Shown in pieces: positions 1-7,454 of a stretch of DNA of 8,789 nt (positions within the stretch are counted from its first letter, which is position 1; every line of letters begins with the position of its first letter). Origin of the DNA: Rickettsiaceae bacterium. Its GTDB lineage: Bacteria; Pseudomonadota; Alphaproteobacteria; Rickettsiales; Rickettsiaceae. The notes beneath the pieces are model-generated. The model did no database searches and was not told where the DNA came from. It worked only from the letters and a program-made list of their open reading frames with translations. The DNA is taken from assembly GCA_021741085.1 (NCBI GenBank), contig JAIOYM010000046.1, forward strand, positions 1 through 8,789, read 5' to 3'. The translations under genes and the position numbers were made by a program.

Positions 1-149
1 GTAGCAATATCTATATCGACAGCTATGCGATCTAATAGCATGACTCTTACAGCTCCACCCACTATGCGCGGAGGAATGCTGCTATTATCCCCTAGAACTG
101 AGAGTAATTTATATAAATTTTCGGATGTAAAATTTAGTTTGCAGTTCAT
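1..149 (-). CDS. cca: tRNA nucleotidyltransferase / poly(A) polymerase family protein, N-terminal part (runs off left edge)
   Basis: Only the first 49 codons are present. Enzymes of this class II nucleotidyltransferase family add CCA (or poly(A)) to RNA 3' ends in the cytoplasm. The head-domain signature is visible: RIVGGAVR at residues 28-35, then DIDIA at 45-49, where the two Asp (D45, D47) are the expected metal-binding catalytic pair. The ATG at 149 is preceded directly by an in-frame TAA (TAA CCA ATG), so no longer start is possible. A weak GGGG lies 9 nt upstream. One oddity is that the residue after GGAVR is usually Asp or Asn, but here it is Val36 (GTC). The gene lies on the same strand as pnp, 110 nt downstream of it and beyond a probable terminator. 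Whether it is a CCA-adding enzyme or a PcnB-type polymerase cannot be told from this fragment. Confidence 0.88.
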   Translation of the reverse strand, partial: MNCKLNFTSENLYKLLSVLGDNSSIPPRIVGGAVRVMLLDRIAVDIDIA

Positions 150-150
150 T

Positions 151-160
151 GGTTATAACC
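151..160. repeat. 10-bp perfect palindrome just upstream of the cca start
   Basis: GGTTATAACC is its own reverse complement. It sits immediately upstream of the cca ATG, between the weak GGGG ribosome-binding candidate and the start codon. It has no loop, so it is not a simple hairpin. It could be a small protein-binding site or chance. Confidence 0.3.
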
Positions 161-201
161 CCATTTAATTTTTGGCATAAGAAATTAATTCACAAAAATA
201 T

Positions 202-240
202 AATACGATATAGATAAAACAAATTAATATATATCGTATT
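202..240 (-). terminator. Probable intrinsic terminator of pnp
   Basis: AATACGATATA (202-212) and TATATCGTATT (230-240) form a perfect 11-bp inverted repeat with a 17-nt loop. Read on the minus strand it lies about 20 nt after the pnp stop codon and is followed by a T-rich run (ATATTTTTGTG). The stem is AT-rich, so it may be weak. On the plus strand no T-run follows, which makes minus the likely direction. Confidence 0.6.
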
Positions 241-259
241 TAAGCAGGATTCTTTAATT

Positions 260-2602
260 TCAATTAAAATACTTGGTTTCAGAAATAAATCCTTCAGTCT
301 CTTGAGCGGGAGCTTTATCACCATTATCATCAGCAGACTTTTGTTGCTTTGGAGGAGGATTTCTTCTTATTTTTTTAGGTCTATCTATGTTATTTCTTTC
401 TGTTGATTGTTCTTCAAGCTGATGTTTGGAATCGTTATCTAATTCTTTTTCTTTCTCTATTTGATTGTCTTTATGCGAGTTATGTTTAGTGTTTTCAGTT
501 CGTGTATTGATTAAAGCAGAATCTTCGGTTTTAATTTTATGTTTCATAGAAAGTCTAACTCTACCTTTGTCAAAACCTACTACTTTAACTTCAACTTTCT
601 GGTCTTGTTTCAAATAATTATTTATGTTTTCAATTTTATGGTTACTTATTTCACTAATGTGCAAAAAGCCGTCTTTAGATCCTATATAATTAACAAATGC
701 TCCTGCAGGCACTACTTTTACTACGGTACCTTCAAATATATCTCCTATTTTTGGATCAAAAGCTACTGCTGTAATCATGTCTTTAGCTATTTCTAAACCT
801 ATAGCGCTACTAGCGGAGATTGTGATAGTACCATCATCTGCAGTATCTATTTTACAAGAAGCTTTTTCGCAAATTTCCTTTATAACTCTACCACCAGGAC
901 CTATAAGGTCACGTATTTTATCTTTAGAAATTTTCATCACGTCTATCACTGGTGCAAACTTGCTAGTAACATGTAATTTATTTTCTAAAGATTTGTGCAT
1001 GATATCTAAAATATGCATTCTTCCTGTTTTAGCTTGAGCTAGAGCATCTTTAATAATATCTACATTTATACCACCAACCTTAATATCCATCTGCAGGGCT
1101 GTGATACCATTTTTAGTTCCCGCAACTTTAAAGTCCATATCTCCCAAATAATCTTCATCACCTAAAATATCGGATAAGATTACATATTTTTTATCACGCA
1201 TTAAAAGACCCATAGCTATACCTGCAACGGGGTTTTTGATAGGTACATTTGCGTTCAGCAAAGCTAAAGAGATACTACAAACTGTTGCCATAGAAGAAGA
1301 ACCATTTGATTCAGTAATTTCAGATACAGCTCTTATGCTGTATGGAAAATCCCCTTGTTTTGGTAGTGCATTTAAAATAGCTCTCCACGCAAGGCGACCA
1401 TGCCCAACCTCTCTTCTACCTGGAGCTCTAAAAGCTGAAGTTTCTCCAACAGAATATGGTGGGAAAATATAATGCAGCATAAAATGTTCTCTAGAAGAAC
1501 CTTCAATACTGTCAATTATTTGTTCATCACTAGATGTACCTAAAGTGATAGTGCCAATACTTTGAGTTTCGCCTCGTGTAAATAAAGCAGAACCATGAAC
1601 TCTTGGTAATAAACCTACCTCACATTCTATTTGTCTTATTTCGTCTAGATTTCTGCCGCCAATTCGTTTTTTTGTTTCAAAGATTTTTGTAACTAAAATT
1701 TCGGATTTAATTTTATCAAAAATATCGGCCAAAATATTTTGATCTATCTCGCTGTATTCCAAGCATATAGAAGACCAAATTTTGTTATATTCTAGTGTTC
1801 GCTCATCTTTACCCGCTAAGTCAAAAGATTTTAAAATTAAAGCACCAAATTTTTCTTTCAAGTTAGCTTCCAAGCTATTATTCTCTTCTGATTTTGTTGC
1901 GCTATTGGCATAAATGTCTTTAGAGGCAGCATTTTTAAATTCCTCAATTAAAGCTATAACATTTTTAAAGGAGCTTTGTCCAAATTCAATTGCTTTAATA
2001 GTATCTTCTTCGCTAGATTCATGAGCACCTGCTTCAACCATATAAATTGAATCTAGTGTACCTGATATAACTATATCCATAGAGCTTTTAGTTAGAGCTG
2101 CAGCTGATGGATTCAAAACAAATTCTCCACCAATATTTCCGACTCTTACTGAGGCAATATTTTTCAAATTAGGTATACCCGAAATACTAAGAGCTGCATA
2201 AGTACCAATCATAGCAACAATATCAGGTGAGTGTTCGGGGTCATAAGATAGCAAAGTGCAAATTACTTGTGTTTCATTACGAAAATTTTCGGAAAATAAA
2301 GGTCTTATAGATCTATCGATAAGTCTGCTAATTAAGATTTCTCTGTCTGAAGCCTTACCTTCTCTTTTTATAAAGCCGCCTGGCACCTTGCCTGCTGCAT
2401 ATGCCATCTCTCTGTAATGTACAGTTAGAGGAAAAAATGTTGCACTAGCTTGAATTTTTTTTGCAAACACAACGGTACATAGAACAATAGTGTCGCCGAT
2501 TCTAGCCATTACTGCTCCATCAGACTGGCGAGCAATTTTTCCAGTAGTTATTGTAAGTTCAGATTGACCTAATTTAGTAGATTTTATTATTTCATTAAAC
2601 AT
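260..2602 (-). CDS. pnp: Polyribonucleotide nucleotidyltransferase (PNPase)
   Basis: PNPase degrades RNA 3'-to-5' by phosphorolysis, releasing nucleoside diphosphates, as a cytoplasmic homotrimer. The 780-residue product has the full domain order: first RNase PH-like domain (about 1-145, with the GGFIKR loop at 75-80), a helical linker, the second RNase PH domain (about 310-540), a KH domain (IGPGG at 567-571) and an S1 domain (about 618-690). A hydrophilic tail with many charged residues ends in KYFN. Active-site residues are intact: the phosphate-binding Ser run at 435-437 and D484, D490, K492 in the GDEDYLGDMDFK motif. I chose ATG 2602 because MFNEI matches the normal family N-terminus. 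The frame stays open upstream to a GTG at 2740, which would add 46 residues with no family counterpart. The usual upstream neighbour rpsO is absent. Confidence 0.98.
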   Translation of the reverse strand: MFNEIIKSTKLGQSELTITTGKIARQSDGAVMARIGDTIVLCTVVFAKKIQASATFFPLTVHYREMAYAAGKVPGGFIKREGKASDREILISRLIDRSIRPLFSENFRNETQVICTLLSYDPEHSPDIVAMIGTYAALSISGIPNLKNIASVRVGNIGGEFVLNPSAAALTKSSMDIVISGTLDSIYMVEAGAHESSEEDTIKAIEFGQSSFKNVIALIEEFKNAASKDIYANSATKSEENNSLEANLKEKFGALILKSFDLAGKDERTLEYNKIWSSICLEYSEIDQNILADIFDKIKSEILVTKIFETKKRIGGRNLDEIRQIECEVGLLPRVHGSALFTRGETQSIGTITLGTSSDEQIIDSIEGSSREHFMLHYIFPPYSVGETSAFRAPGRREVGHGRLAWRAILNALPKQGDFPYSIRAVSEITESNGSSSMATVCSISLALLNANVPIKNPVAGIAMGLLMRDKKYVILSDILGDEDYLGDMDFKVAGTKNGITALQMDIKVGGINVDIIKDALAQAKTGRMHILDIMHKSLENKLHVTSKFAPVIDVMKISKDKIRDLIGPGGRVIKEICEKASCKIDTADDGTITISASSAIGLEIAKDMITAVAFDPKIGDIFEGTVVKVVPAGAFVNYIGSKDGFLHISEISNHKIENINNYLKQDQKVEVKVVGFDKGRVRLSMKHKIKTEDSALINTRTENTKHNSHKDNQIEKEKELDNDSKHQLEEQSTERNNIDRPKKIRRNPPPKQQKSADDNGDKAPAQETEGFISETKYFN

Positions 2603-2955
2603 GTTATATCCAGTTTGTATACAATGCTCTATCGGGTTAAAATAGATTATTTTATAGTTAGTTATTTTACGTAATAATATTAGCACATTTTCTAAAAATA
2701 TGTTTACATATTTGCGCTCTTTTGTTTTTTTACTACTCACTAAATTAACTTCAAAATATAGGTTAGCGATGCAACCAATCTATTCGCAGCCAAAAACGAT
2801 TTATTTCTATTTAGTTAATAATATTACAGCAAAATAAATCTTAAAATATAGACAGACTTTTAATTTTACACCATCCTTTTAGTCTTGTGTTGACCAGCAA
2901 TCAAGGCTGTGGTAAGTTTTTAACTTAGTCCGCGCCACGAAGTTCAATTCAATTT
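2603..2955. other. Divergent intergenic region between pnp and the ampG-like operon
   Basis: This stretch of about 350 nt holds no gene I can support. Positions 2603-2740 are an in-frame open extension of pnp, better read as its mRNA leader. It includes a hairpin with 7-bp arms AAATATG/CATATTT at 2696-2713. A weak minus-strand promoter for pnp is possible at 2804-2832 (TTGCTG, 17 nt, TAGAAA). The right part is richer in G+C than its surroundings. It has two small hairpins, CCAGC/GCTGTGG (2894-2912, with one bulged T) and TAAGTT/AACTTA (2913-2927). I looked for a tRNA here and found no cloverleaf on either strand. Confidence 0.45.
2890..2918 (+). promoter_or_regulatory. Candidate promoter of the ampG-like operon
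   Basis: TTGACC (2890-2895) matches the -35 consensus at five of six positions. It is followed after 17 nt by TAAGTT (2913-2918), a poor -10 box. Transcription would start near 2925 and leave a leader of about 30 nt before the ATG at 2956. The -10 box lies inside a small hairpin, so this call is tentative. Confidence 0.3.
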
Positions 2956-4197
2956 ATGAGACAAATATTAGCCGCAAATAAGTCTATTTACATATGGATT
3001 TTGGGTTTTACCAGCGGATTTACCTTACTTCTTGCCGGGGGAACATTGAACTTTTGGTTAGCTAGTCAAAAGGTAGACCTTACTGTTATAGGTTTATTCT
3101 CACTAACTAACATGCCATATGCTATTAAATTTTTGTGGGCACCATTTTTTGATCAATTCCGTGCAGCGAAGTCAAAAATAATCATTTTAAGTGTAATACA
3201 TTTTTTATTAATATTGAGTCTGTTTACGCTGGGCTCATTTGCACCTGATAAGAAATTATTAGAAATAGCAATATGCTCCTTTATTATATCGTTATTGTCA
3301 GCTTCTCAAGATATAGTTTTAGGGGATTTGCGGATTAACATCTTAAAAACTACTGAGCATGGAACCGCTGGAGGGGTATATAATTTCGGCTATAGAATGG
3401 GTATGGTTTTTTCTGGCTCTGGTGCAATATATTTATCAGATTTTGTAAGTTGGGGAAGTATTTACAATTTAAGTGGCCTCTTGTTGGCTGCCCTTTCGTT
3501 AATAATTAGTGCAATTACTTTATATTTGCAGCAAAACAAAGCGAATAACAACAAAGAAAATATTTCCGAGGCTGCCTATAAAGACCCAAATCACCATTAT
3601 AGTGGTAAATCTTTTTGGGTAAAGTCATTGGCTATTCTACTTGTTTTCCTTGTTTGGTATAGATTAGCAGATGATATTATTGCTCAAATGCTAAATCCAT
3701 TCTTGTTAAATCTTGGATATTCTAATATTGAAATCGCTACTTTGGGTAAATTATGTGGTACTATTGGTACGATGATAGGCAGCATTATCGCAAGCAAAAT
3801 GATGCAAAAAATGACTATAACTGATGGGTTGCTATATTTTGGAATATACCATTGCCTAGCGCACACTCTGCTTATAGTGCAATATTTTATGGGCAAAAAC
3901 ACGATTTTATTATTTTTTACTATAGCTGCAGAAAGTATTACGGCGGGTATGAGTATGGCTGCTTATATGGCTTTAATTACAGCATCTTGCTATGGGAAGT
4001 GGCGCGGTACGCAATATTCGCTTTTAACTAGCATGATGGGACTTTCTAGATCAATACTTCCTAGCGTTTCTGGAATTATTGTTTCTTATTGCGGTTGGGA
4101 GGTGTTTTTGTGTTTAGCCACAGTAATTACTTTGCCAAGTTTATGGTTAATAAAACATTTACCGCATTTAAAAATAAATCATACTAAATCTACATGA
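2956..4197 (+). CDS. ampG: AmpG-like major facilitator superfamily permease
   Basis: This 413-residue hydrophobic protein has the spacing of a 12-helix MFS carrier. It resembles the AmpG family, whose best-known members import anhydro-muropeptides across the inner membrane for wall recycling. Family features are GFTSGFTLLLAGGTLNFWL (17-35), FSLTNMPYAIKFLWAPFFDQ (48-67) and SASQDIV (115-121). They continue with a GYRMGMVFSGSGA stretch (145-157). In AmpG relatives the SxxQDI motif usually runs on as DAYR, but here it is GDLR (123-126), so substrate range may have shifted. No ribosome-binding site is evident before the ATG. An in-frame TAG at 2926 leaves only rare upstream start codons. The gene overlaps the next one by 4 nt (ATGA), so the two are probably translationally coupled. 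Rickettsiales often carry several AmpG paralogues that need not all carry muropeptides, so family membership is more secure than substrate. Confidence 0.85.
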   Translation: MRQILAANKSIYIWILGFTSGFTLLLAGGTLNFWLASQKVDLTVIGLFSLTNMPYAIKFLWAPFFDQFRAAKSKIIILSVIHFLLILSLFTLGSFAPDKKLLEIAICSFIISLLSASQDIVLGDLRINILKTTEHGTAGGVYNFGYRMGMVFSGSGAIYLSDFVSWGSIYNLSGLLLAALSLIISAITLYLQQNKANNNKENISEAAYKDPNHHYSGKSFWVKSLAILLVFLVWYRLADDIIAQMLNPFLLNLGYSNIEIATLGKLCGTIGTMIGSIIASKMMQKMTITDGLLYFGIYHCLAHTLLIVQYFMGKNTILLFFTIAAESITAGMSMAAYMALITASCYGKWRGTQYSLLTSMMGLSRSILPSVSGIIVSYCGWEVFLCLATVITLPSLWLIKHLPHLKINHTKST

Positions 4198-5576
4198 TAG
4201 ATAATATTTTTATAATTTTCTATTTTTTACTAATAGCTGCTATTGGGCTTTATAACAAACGTAACAAAAATCTTAAGCAATACAGTTCAATAGGAAAATT
4301 AAACAATCCAAAATTAATGTTGGTTGCCACCATATTTTCTAGTTCTGTAGGGGGTGGAACAACTTTTGGTTTAGTAGAAAATATTTATAATAATAATTTG
4401 GCTTACAGCTACGCCCTTCTTGCAACAATACCAATAGATATATTAATCGCTGTATGTGTGGTACCAAAATTATTTCAATATAGAGGTCTTAGCACTGTTG
4501 GAGATATAATTAGTAAAAGTTACGGCCAAGTAGGTTGCGTGATTGCTGGAATAAGTGTTGTAATTGTTTCTGTGGGATATATAGCTGCACAAATCAATGT
4601 TAGTGGCAAAATTTTTCAATATCTCTTGGGTTGGAATCCTTTAGCCGCAACCATTATAAGCTATATTGTTGTAATTTTTTACACATCTTTCGGTGGGCTT
4701 AGGTCTGTAGTAATAGTAAATTTTGTGCAATTTATTGCTATGGTCATTGCCATTCCTTTAATTACAATTATGGGATTAAGAGAGATAGGTATAACCGAGC
4801 TGATCTCGGTTGTACCTGTGGAAAAATATGCTTTATTTTCTGGCAATAAAATAACGCAAGATCTAATAATAGCAATATTATCACTTTCTCTTATGGGTTT
4901 TTACCCAACTCTTATACAAAGAATTATGTCTCAGCAATCTTCCGCCCAAGTTACTAGAGCAATCATACAAAAATCAGTAATATATGCAATTTTCATAATA
5001 TGTATATCTATCAATGGATTATTGGCTATATATTATGCATCAGATATTAAAGTTACTGGTAGTCCTGTTTTGCATTTAATAACTGAAATAGTTCCAATTG
5101 GTTTGCAAGGGGTAGCTATAATAGGTTTTTTAGCGGCCGCTATGTCTACATCTGAGGCGGATTTAAATATTTTAGGAATAAGCCTAATGAAAGACGTAGT
5201 TGGGAAAATATATCCTATTAAAAATACTAAAATAGAGATATTTATTACGCAGTGTTTTACAGCTTTGTTTGGAATTTTAGCTATATGGCTAGCTCTAATA
5301 TTTGATAATCCCATAAACTTGGTAGTTTTTGCATCCAGTTCTTGGTCTCCAGTAATCGTAATACCATTAATAGGATTGTTGTTTGATATAAAAATATCTA
5401 CAAAGGAATTTATCATATGCGTTATAGTAACAGTACTAGCTTGTATTTTGACTGAATTAAATAATTATCCTATTTTGGGCATAAAAACTATATTTATAGG
5501 CACCTTTGTACATTTAATATTATTCACATTTTTTTATATAAGGCGGCGTTTATATGGATCAAAAAAATACACTTGA
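4194..5576 (+). CDS. Sodium:solute symporter (SSS/SLC5) family protein
   Basis: This 460-residue, very hydrophobic inner-membrane protein belongs to the family of PutP, PanF and SGLT, which couple Na+ entry to solute uptake. Recognisable elements are the glycine-rich SSVGGGTTFG of the first core helix (50-59) and YTSFGGLRSVVIVNFVQF (163-180). MSTSEADL (317-324) is the equivalent of the Na2-site Ser/Thr helix, with S318 and T319 the likely sodium ligands. P238 and R243 lie in the conserved stretch after the middle helices. The start ATG overlaps the stop of the ampG-like gene as ATGA with no separate ribosome-binding site, which indicates coupled translation. The substrate cannot be named from sequence; amino acids, pantothenate and sugars are all possible. 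The protein is shorter than many family members (about 500 residues), with a short basic C-terminus. Confidence 0.85.
   Translation: MIDNIFIIFYFLLIAAIGLYNKRNKNLKQYSSIGKLNNPKLMLVATIFSSSVGGGTTFGLVENIYNNNLAYSYALLATIPIDILIAVCVVPKLFQYRGLSTVGDIISKSYGQVGCVIAGISVVIVSVGYIAAQINVSGKIFQYLLGWNPLAATIISYIVVIFYTSFGGLRSVVIVNFVQFIAMVIAIPLITIMGLREIGITELISVVPVEKYALFSGNKITQDLIIAILSLSLMGFYPTLIQRIMSQQSSAQVTRAIIQKSVIYAIFIICISINGLLAIYYASDIKVTGSPVLHLITEIVPIGLQGVAIIGFLAAAMSTSEADLNILGISLMKDVVGKIYPIKNTKIEIFITQCFTALFGILAIWLALIFDNPINLVVFASSSWSPVIVIPLIGLLFDIKISTKEFIICVIVTVLACILTELNNYPILGIKTIFIGTFVHLILFTFFYIRRRLYGSKKYT
5541..5546 (+). promoter_or_regulatory. Ribosome-binding site that fixes the start of the TPR-like gene
   Basis: AGGCGG differs from AGGAGG by one base and lies 7 nt before the ATG at 5554, inside the end of the symporter gene. 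It supports the overlapping start, for which there is no later in-frame ATG near the N-terminus. Confidence 0.55.
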
Positions 5577-6279
5577 TTTATATATAATACTTAACATTGA
5601 TCAAAATATAATATTAACAAAACAAAACAACGTAAATTATTATCTCGCAAATTCAGAAGTTGGGATTGGTGAAATTACTCAGGCTATTGGATATATCGAA
5701 AAATTCCATAGCTATTTTCATTTCGAACAATCTTTTTGTTATCTGTTATTAGCTTACATATATCATCATCAAAGTGATGCAAATACTAGAGATGAGTATC
5801 TCGAGAAGTCAATATTTCAAGATCACTACAACATTCAAGCTTTAGATTTTAGAAATGGATTCGAGAGTAATATAGACGAAATTTTACTCTACGATAAACA
5901 TCACAGATATGAAGCTGATTTTTTAAATTTTGCTGTTGGTCCTCATGATACTCCTAAAGAAGTAGAACTTCTGGATGATATTATAACTAAATTATACGAG
6001 CTCAAAACGCAGGAGGCTAAAAAATTACTAGAAAAACTTAACTATAATTCTCATAGAGTTCAGGTTGCAAAAGGATTATTAAAATTATATTCCCAGCAAG
6101 AGGCTGACGCGGTGAATTTTTTTCAACAAGCTTGTAAAAACCTTGAAAGCAAACATCGGCAATATCATCAATATGCAGCTTCTATATATAAAAAAAGGGC
6201 TCAGCTATTCTTTAAATCACAATTAATTGAATTGGGTAAGAATGATCTTGTTAAAGCAAAAAATTTATTTCCAGAGTAA
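5554..6279 (+). CDS. Unrecognised TPR-like helical repeat protein, third gene of the transporter operon
   Basis: I do not recognise this 241-residue protein as a named family. It lacks a signal peptide or membrane segment, so it is probably cytoplasmic. It is helix-rich with tetratricopeptide-like spacing. One unit is near 62-95 (YLLLAYIY, later YLEKSI and AL), one near 166-197 (AKGLLKLYSQQEADAVNFFQQA), and the clearest is at 208-241 (AASIYKKRAQLFF, then DLVKAKNLFPE). The N-terminal 35 residues look different and may be a separate strand-rich segment. It starts 23 nt inside the symporter gene behind an AGGCGG site, so it is expressed with the two transporters. TPRs usually bind proteins, so a scaffold or regulator for the transporters is conceivable, but that is inference from context only. 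The stop is TAA at 6277-6279. Confidence 0.75.
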   Translation: MDQKNTLDLYIILNIDQNIILTKQNNVNYYLANSEVGIGEITQAIGYIEKFHSYFHFEQSFCYLLLAYIYHHQSDANTRDEYLEKSIFQDHYNIQALDFRNGFESNIDEILLYDKHHRYEADFLNFAVGPHDTPKEVELLDDIITKLYELKTQEAKKLLEKLNYNSHRVQVAKGLLKLYSQQEADAVNFFQQACKNLESKHRQYHQYAASIYKKRAQLFFKSQLIELGKNDLVKAKNLFPE

Positions 6280-6366
6280 GTGTAAATATTCAAATAATAA
6301 ATCCTTGGTTGGATTGAAGTATTGGTGCTTTTTTAACGGTTGCAGTAAATTGAAAGTAGCAAATAA
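6280..6366. other. Convergent spacer between the TPR-like gene and nuoC
   Basis: This short spacer lies between two convergent operons. A 5-bp stem AATCC/GGATT with a 6-nt loop (6300-6315) and a run of six T (6329-6334) are present on the plus strand. They are separated by 13 nt, so this is not a convincing intrinsic terminator. Nothing better is seen on the minus strand. Confidence 0.35.
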
Positions 6367-6945
6367 CTATTTTTCGCTATCGGCTTTTTCGTCTCCTGGT
6401 AAAATTTGAGATTCGTGGTGCCAAGGAGAAAGGAAGTCAAAATTACGATATTGCTGATCTAGCTTAACATCTTCATATACGACTTTTTTTAAGTCTTCAT
6501 CGTAAGTTACTTGTCTGTAGCCGCTTAGAGGAAAATCTTTACGCAAAGGATGTCCCTCAAAGCCGTAATCTGTTAAAATTCTTCTCAAATCTCGACTATT
6601 TGCGAACTCGATACCAAACATATCAAATACTTCACGCTCATACCAGTTTGCGTTAGGAAATATTGAATCTAAAGATTCTATAGATTGATTTTCCGTTACA
6701 TAGGTTTTAACGATAAATCTTTTATTAAATTTCAAGCTAAGCAAGCTATAAACAACTTCAAATCTATGCTGCAATGAAGGAAAATCTACAGCAAAAATAT
6801 CAACCAACATTTTTGCTGCAATATTTTGTTCTGTTTTCAACAAAGAAAGTATGGTTAATAGTTCCTCTGGCTGTGCTATTATATGGCCGCCTACTATAGA
6901 TACTTTCAGTTTGTGCTTTGAGATTAATGTTTCTACAATTTCCAT
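6367..6945 (-). CDS. nuoC: NADH-quinone oxidoreductase subunit C
   Basis: NuoC is the 30-kDa-type subunit of respiratory complex I, in the connecting arm next to NuoB and NuoD on the cytoplasmic face of the membrane. The 192-residue product is of normal length for the stand-alone (unfused) form. The family signature is clear: NWYEREVFDMFGIEF (100-114), then RRILTDYGFEGHPLRKDFPL (121-140), followed by the C-terminal YDEDLKKVVYE and FDFLSPW stretches. The ATG at 6945 lies inside the end of nuoB, a 13-nt overlap. An AAGGA lies about 14 nt upstream, which is far for a ribosome-binding site, so coupling to nuoB translation is likely. In many alphaproteobacteria nuoD follows directly, but here the next DNA is a convergent operon. 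Confidence 0.97.
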   Translation of the reverse strand: MEIVETLISKHKLKVSIVGGHIIAQPEELLTILSLLKTEQNIAAKMLVDIFAVDFPSLQHRFEVVYSLLSLKFNKRFIVKTYVTENQSIESLDSIFPNANWYEREVFDMFGIEFANSRDLRRILTDYGFEGHPLRKDFPLSGYRQVTYDEDLKKVVYEDVKLDQQYRNFDFLSPWHHESQILPGDEKADSEK

Positions 6946-7454
6946 TGTGTGGATTTTATTCCTTGAGTACGATTAATTTTTTTTTGTAATAATGTAACGC
7001 CATAAAGCAAAGCTTCAGCAGTAGGTGGGCAACCAGGAACATACACATCAACGGGTATAATTTGGTCACATCCACGAACAGTAGAATAAGAATAATGGTA
7101 ATATCCGCCTCCATTAGCGCAACTTCCCATAGAAATAACCCATTTAGGTTCAGTCATTTGGTCGTATACCATTCTTAGAGCTGGCGCCATTTTATTCGTA
7201 AGCGTTCCTGCGACTATCATAAGATCGGACTGCCTTGGACTTGCCCTAAATAGCATACCAAAACGTTCCATATCATAACGGCTGGAAGCTGCTTGCATCA
7301 TTTCAACCGCGCAGCAAGCAAGACCAAAGCTGAGTGGCCATAAAGAATTACATCTTGCCCAGTTCACTAAGTCATTTACTTTAGCTAGTACGTAGCCGTC
7401 ATTATTTAAATTTGAATTAAGATTTATGTCTTGCTCTTGCCAAGATTTTACCAT
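6933..7454 (-). CDS. nuoB: NADH-quinone oxidoreductase subunit B
   Basis: NuoB carries iron-sulfur cluster N2, the last electron carrier before quinone in complex I, and sits at the base of the peripheral arm. With the chosen start the protein is 173 residues. The four cluster ligands are all present: C47 and C48 (GLACCAVEM), C112 (MGSCANGGG) and C142 (VPGCPPTAEAL). I placed the start at ATG 7454 because AAGGAG lies 7 nt before it. A start at 7475 would add seven residues and overlap nuoA by 28 nt instead of 7. The gene overlaps nuoA upstream and nuoC downstream, so the three are one operon. Confidence 0.97.
   Translation of the reverse strand: MVKSWQEQDINLNSNLNNDGYVLAKVNDLVNWARCNSLWPLSFGLACCAVEMMQAASSRYDMERFGMLFRASPRQSDLMIVAGTLTNKMAPALRMVYDQMTEPKWVISMGSCANGGGYYHYSYSTVRGCDQIIPVDVYVPGCPPTAEALLYGVTLLQKKINRTQGIKSTQWKL

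Noticed and set aside
2603..2740. N-terminal extension of PNPase from a GTG at 2740
   Set aside because: The 46 extra residues resemble nothing in the PNPase family, while the ATG at 2602 begins at the family-typical MFNEI. Kept only as a possible leader.
2769..2837. 22-codon plus-strand ORF in the pnp-ampG intergenic region
   Set aside because: It has no good ribosome-binding site, no recognisable product and low-complexity AT-rich composition.
2890..2955. tRNA gene or tRNA remnant before the ampG-like gene
   Set aside because: A CAGC/GCTG stem with a 7-nt loop and a GTTCAATTC word look tRNA-like. However, no acceptor or T-stem pairs, and the would-be anticodon loop lacks a purine at position 37.
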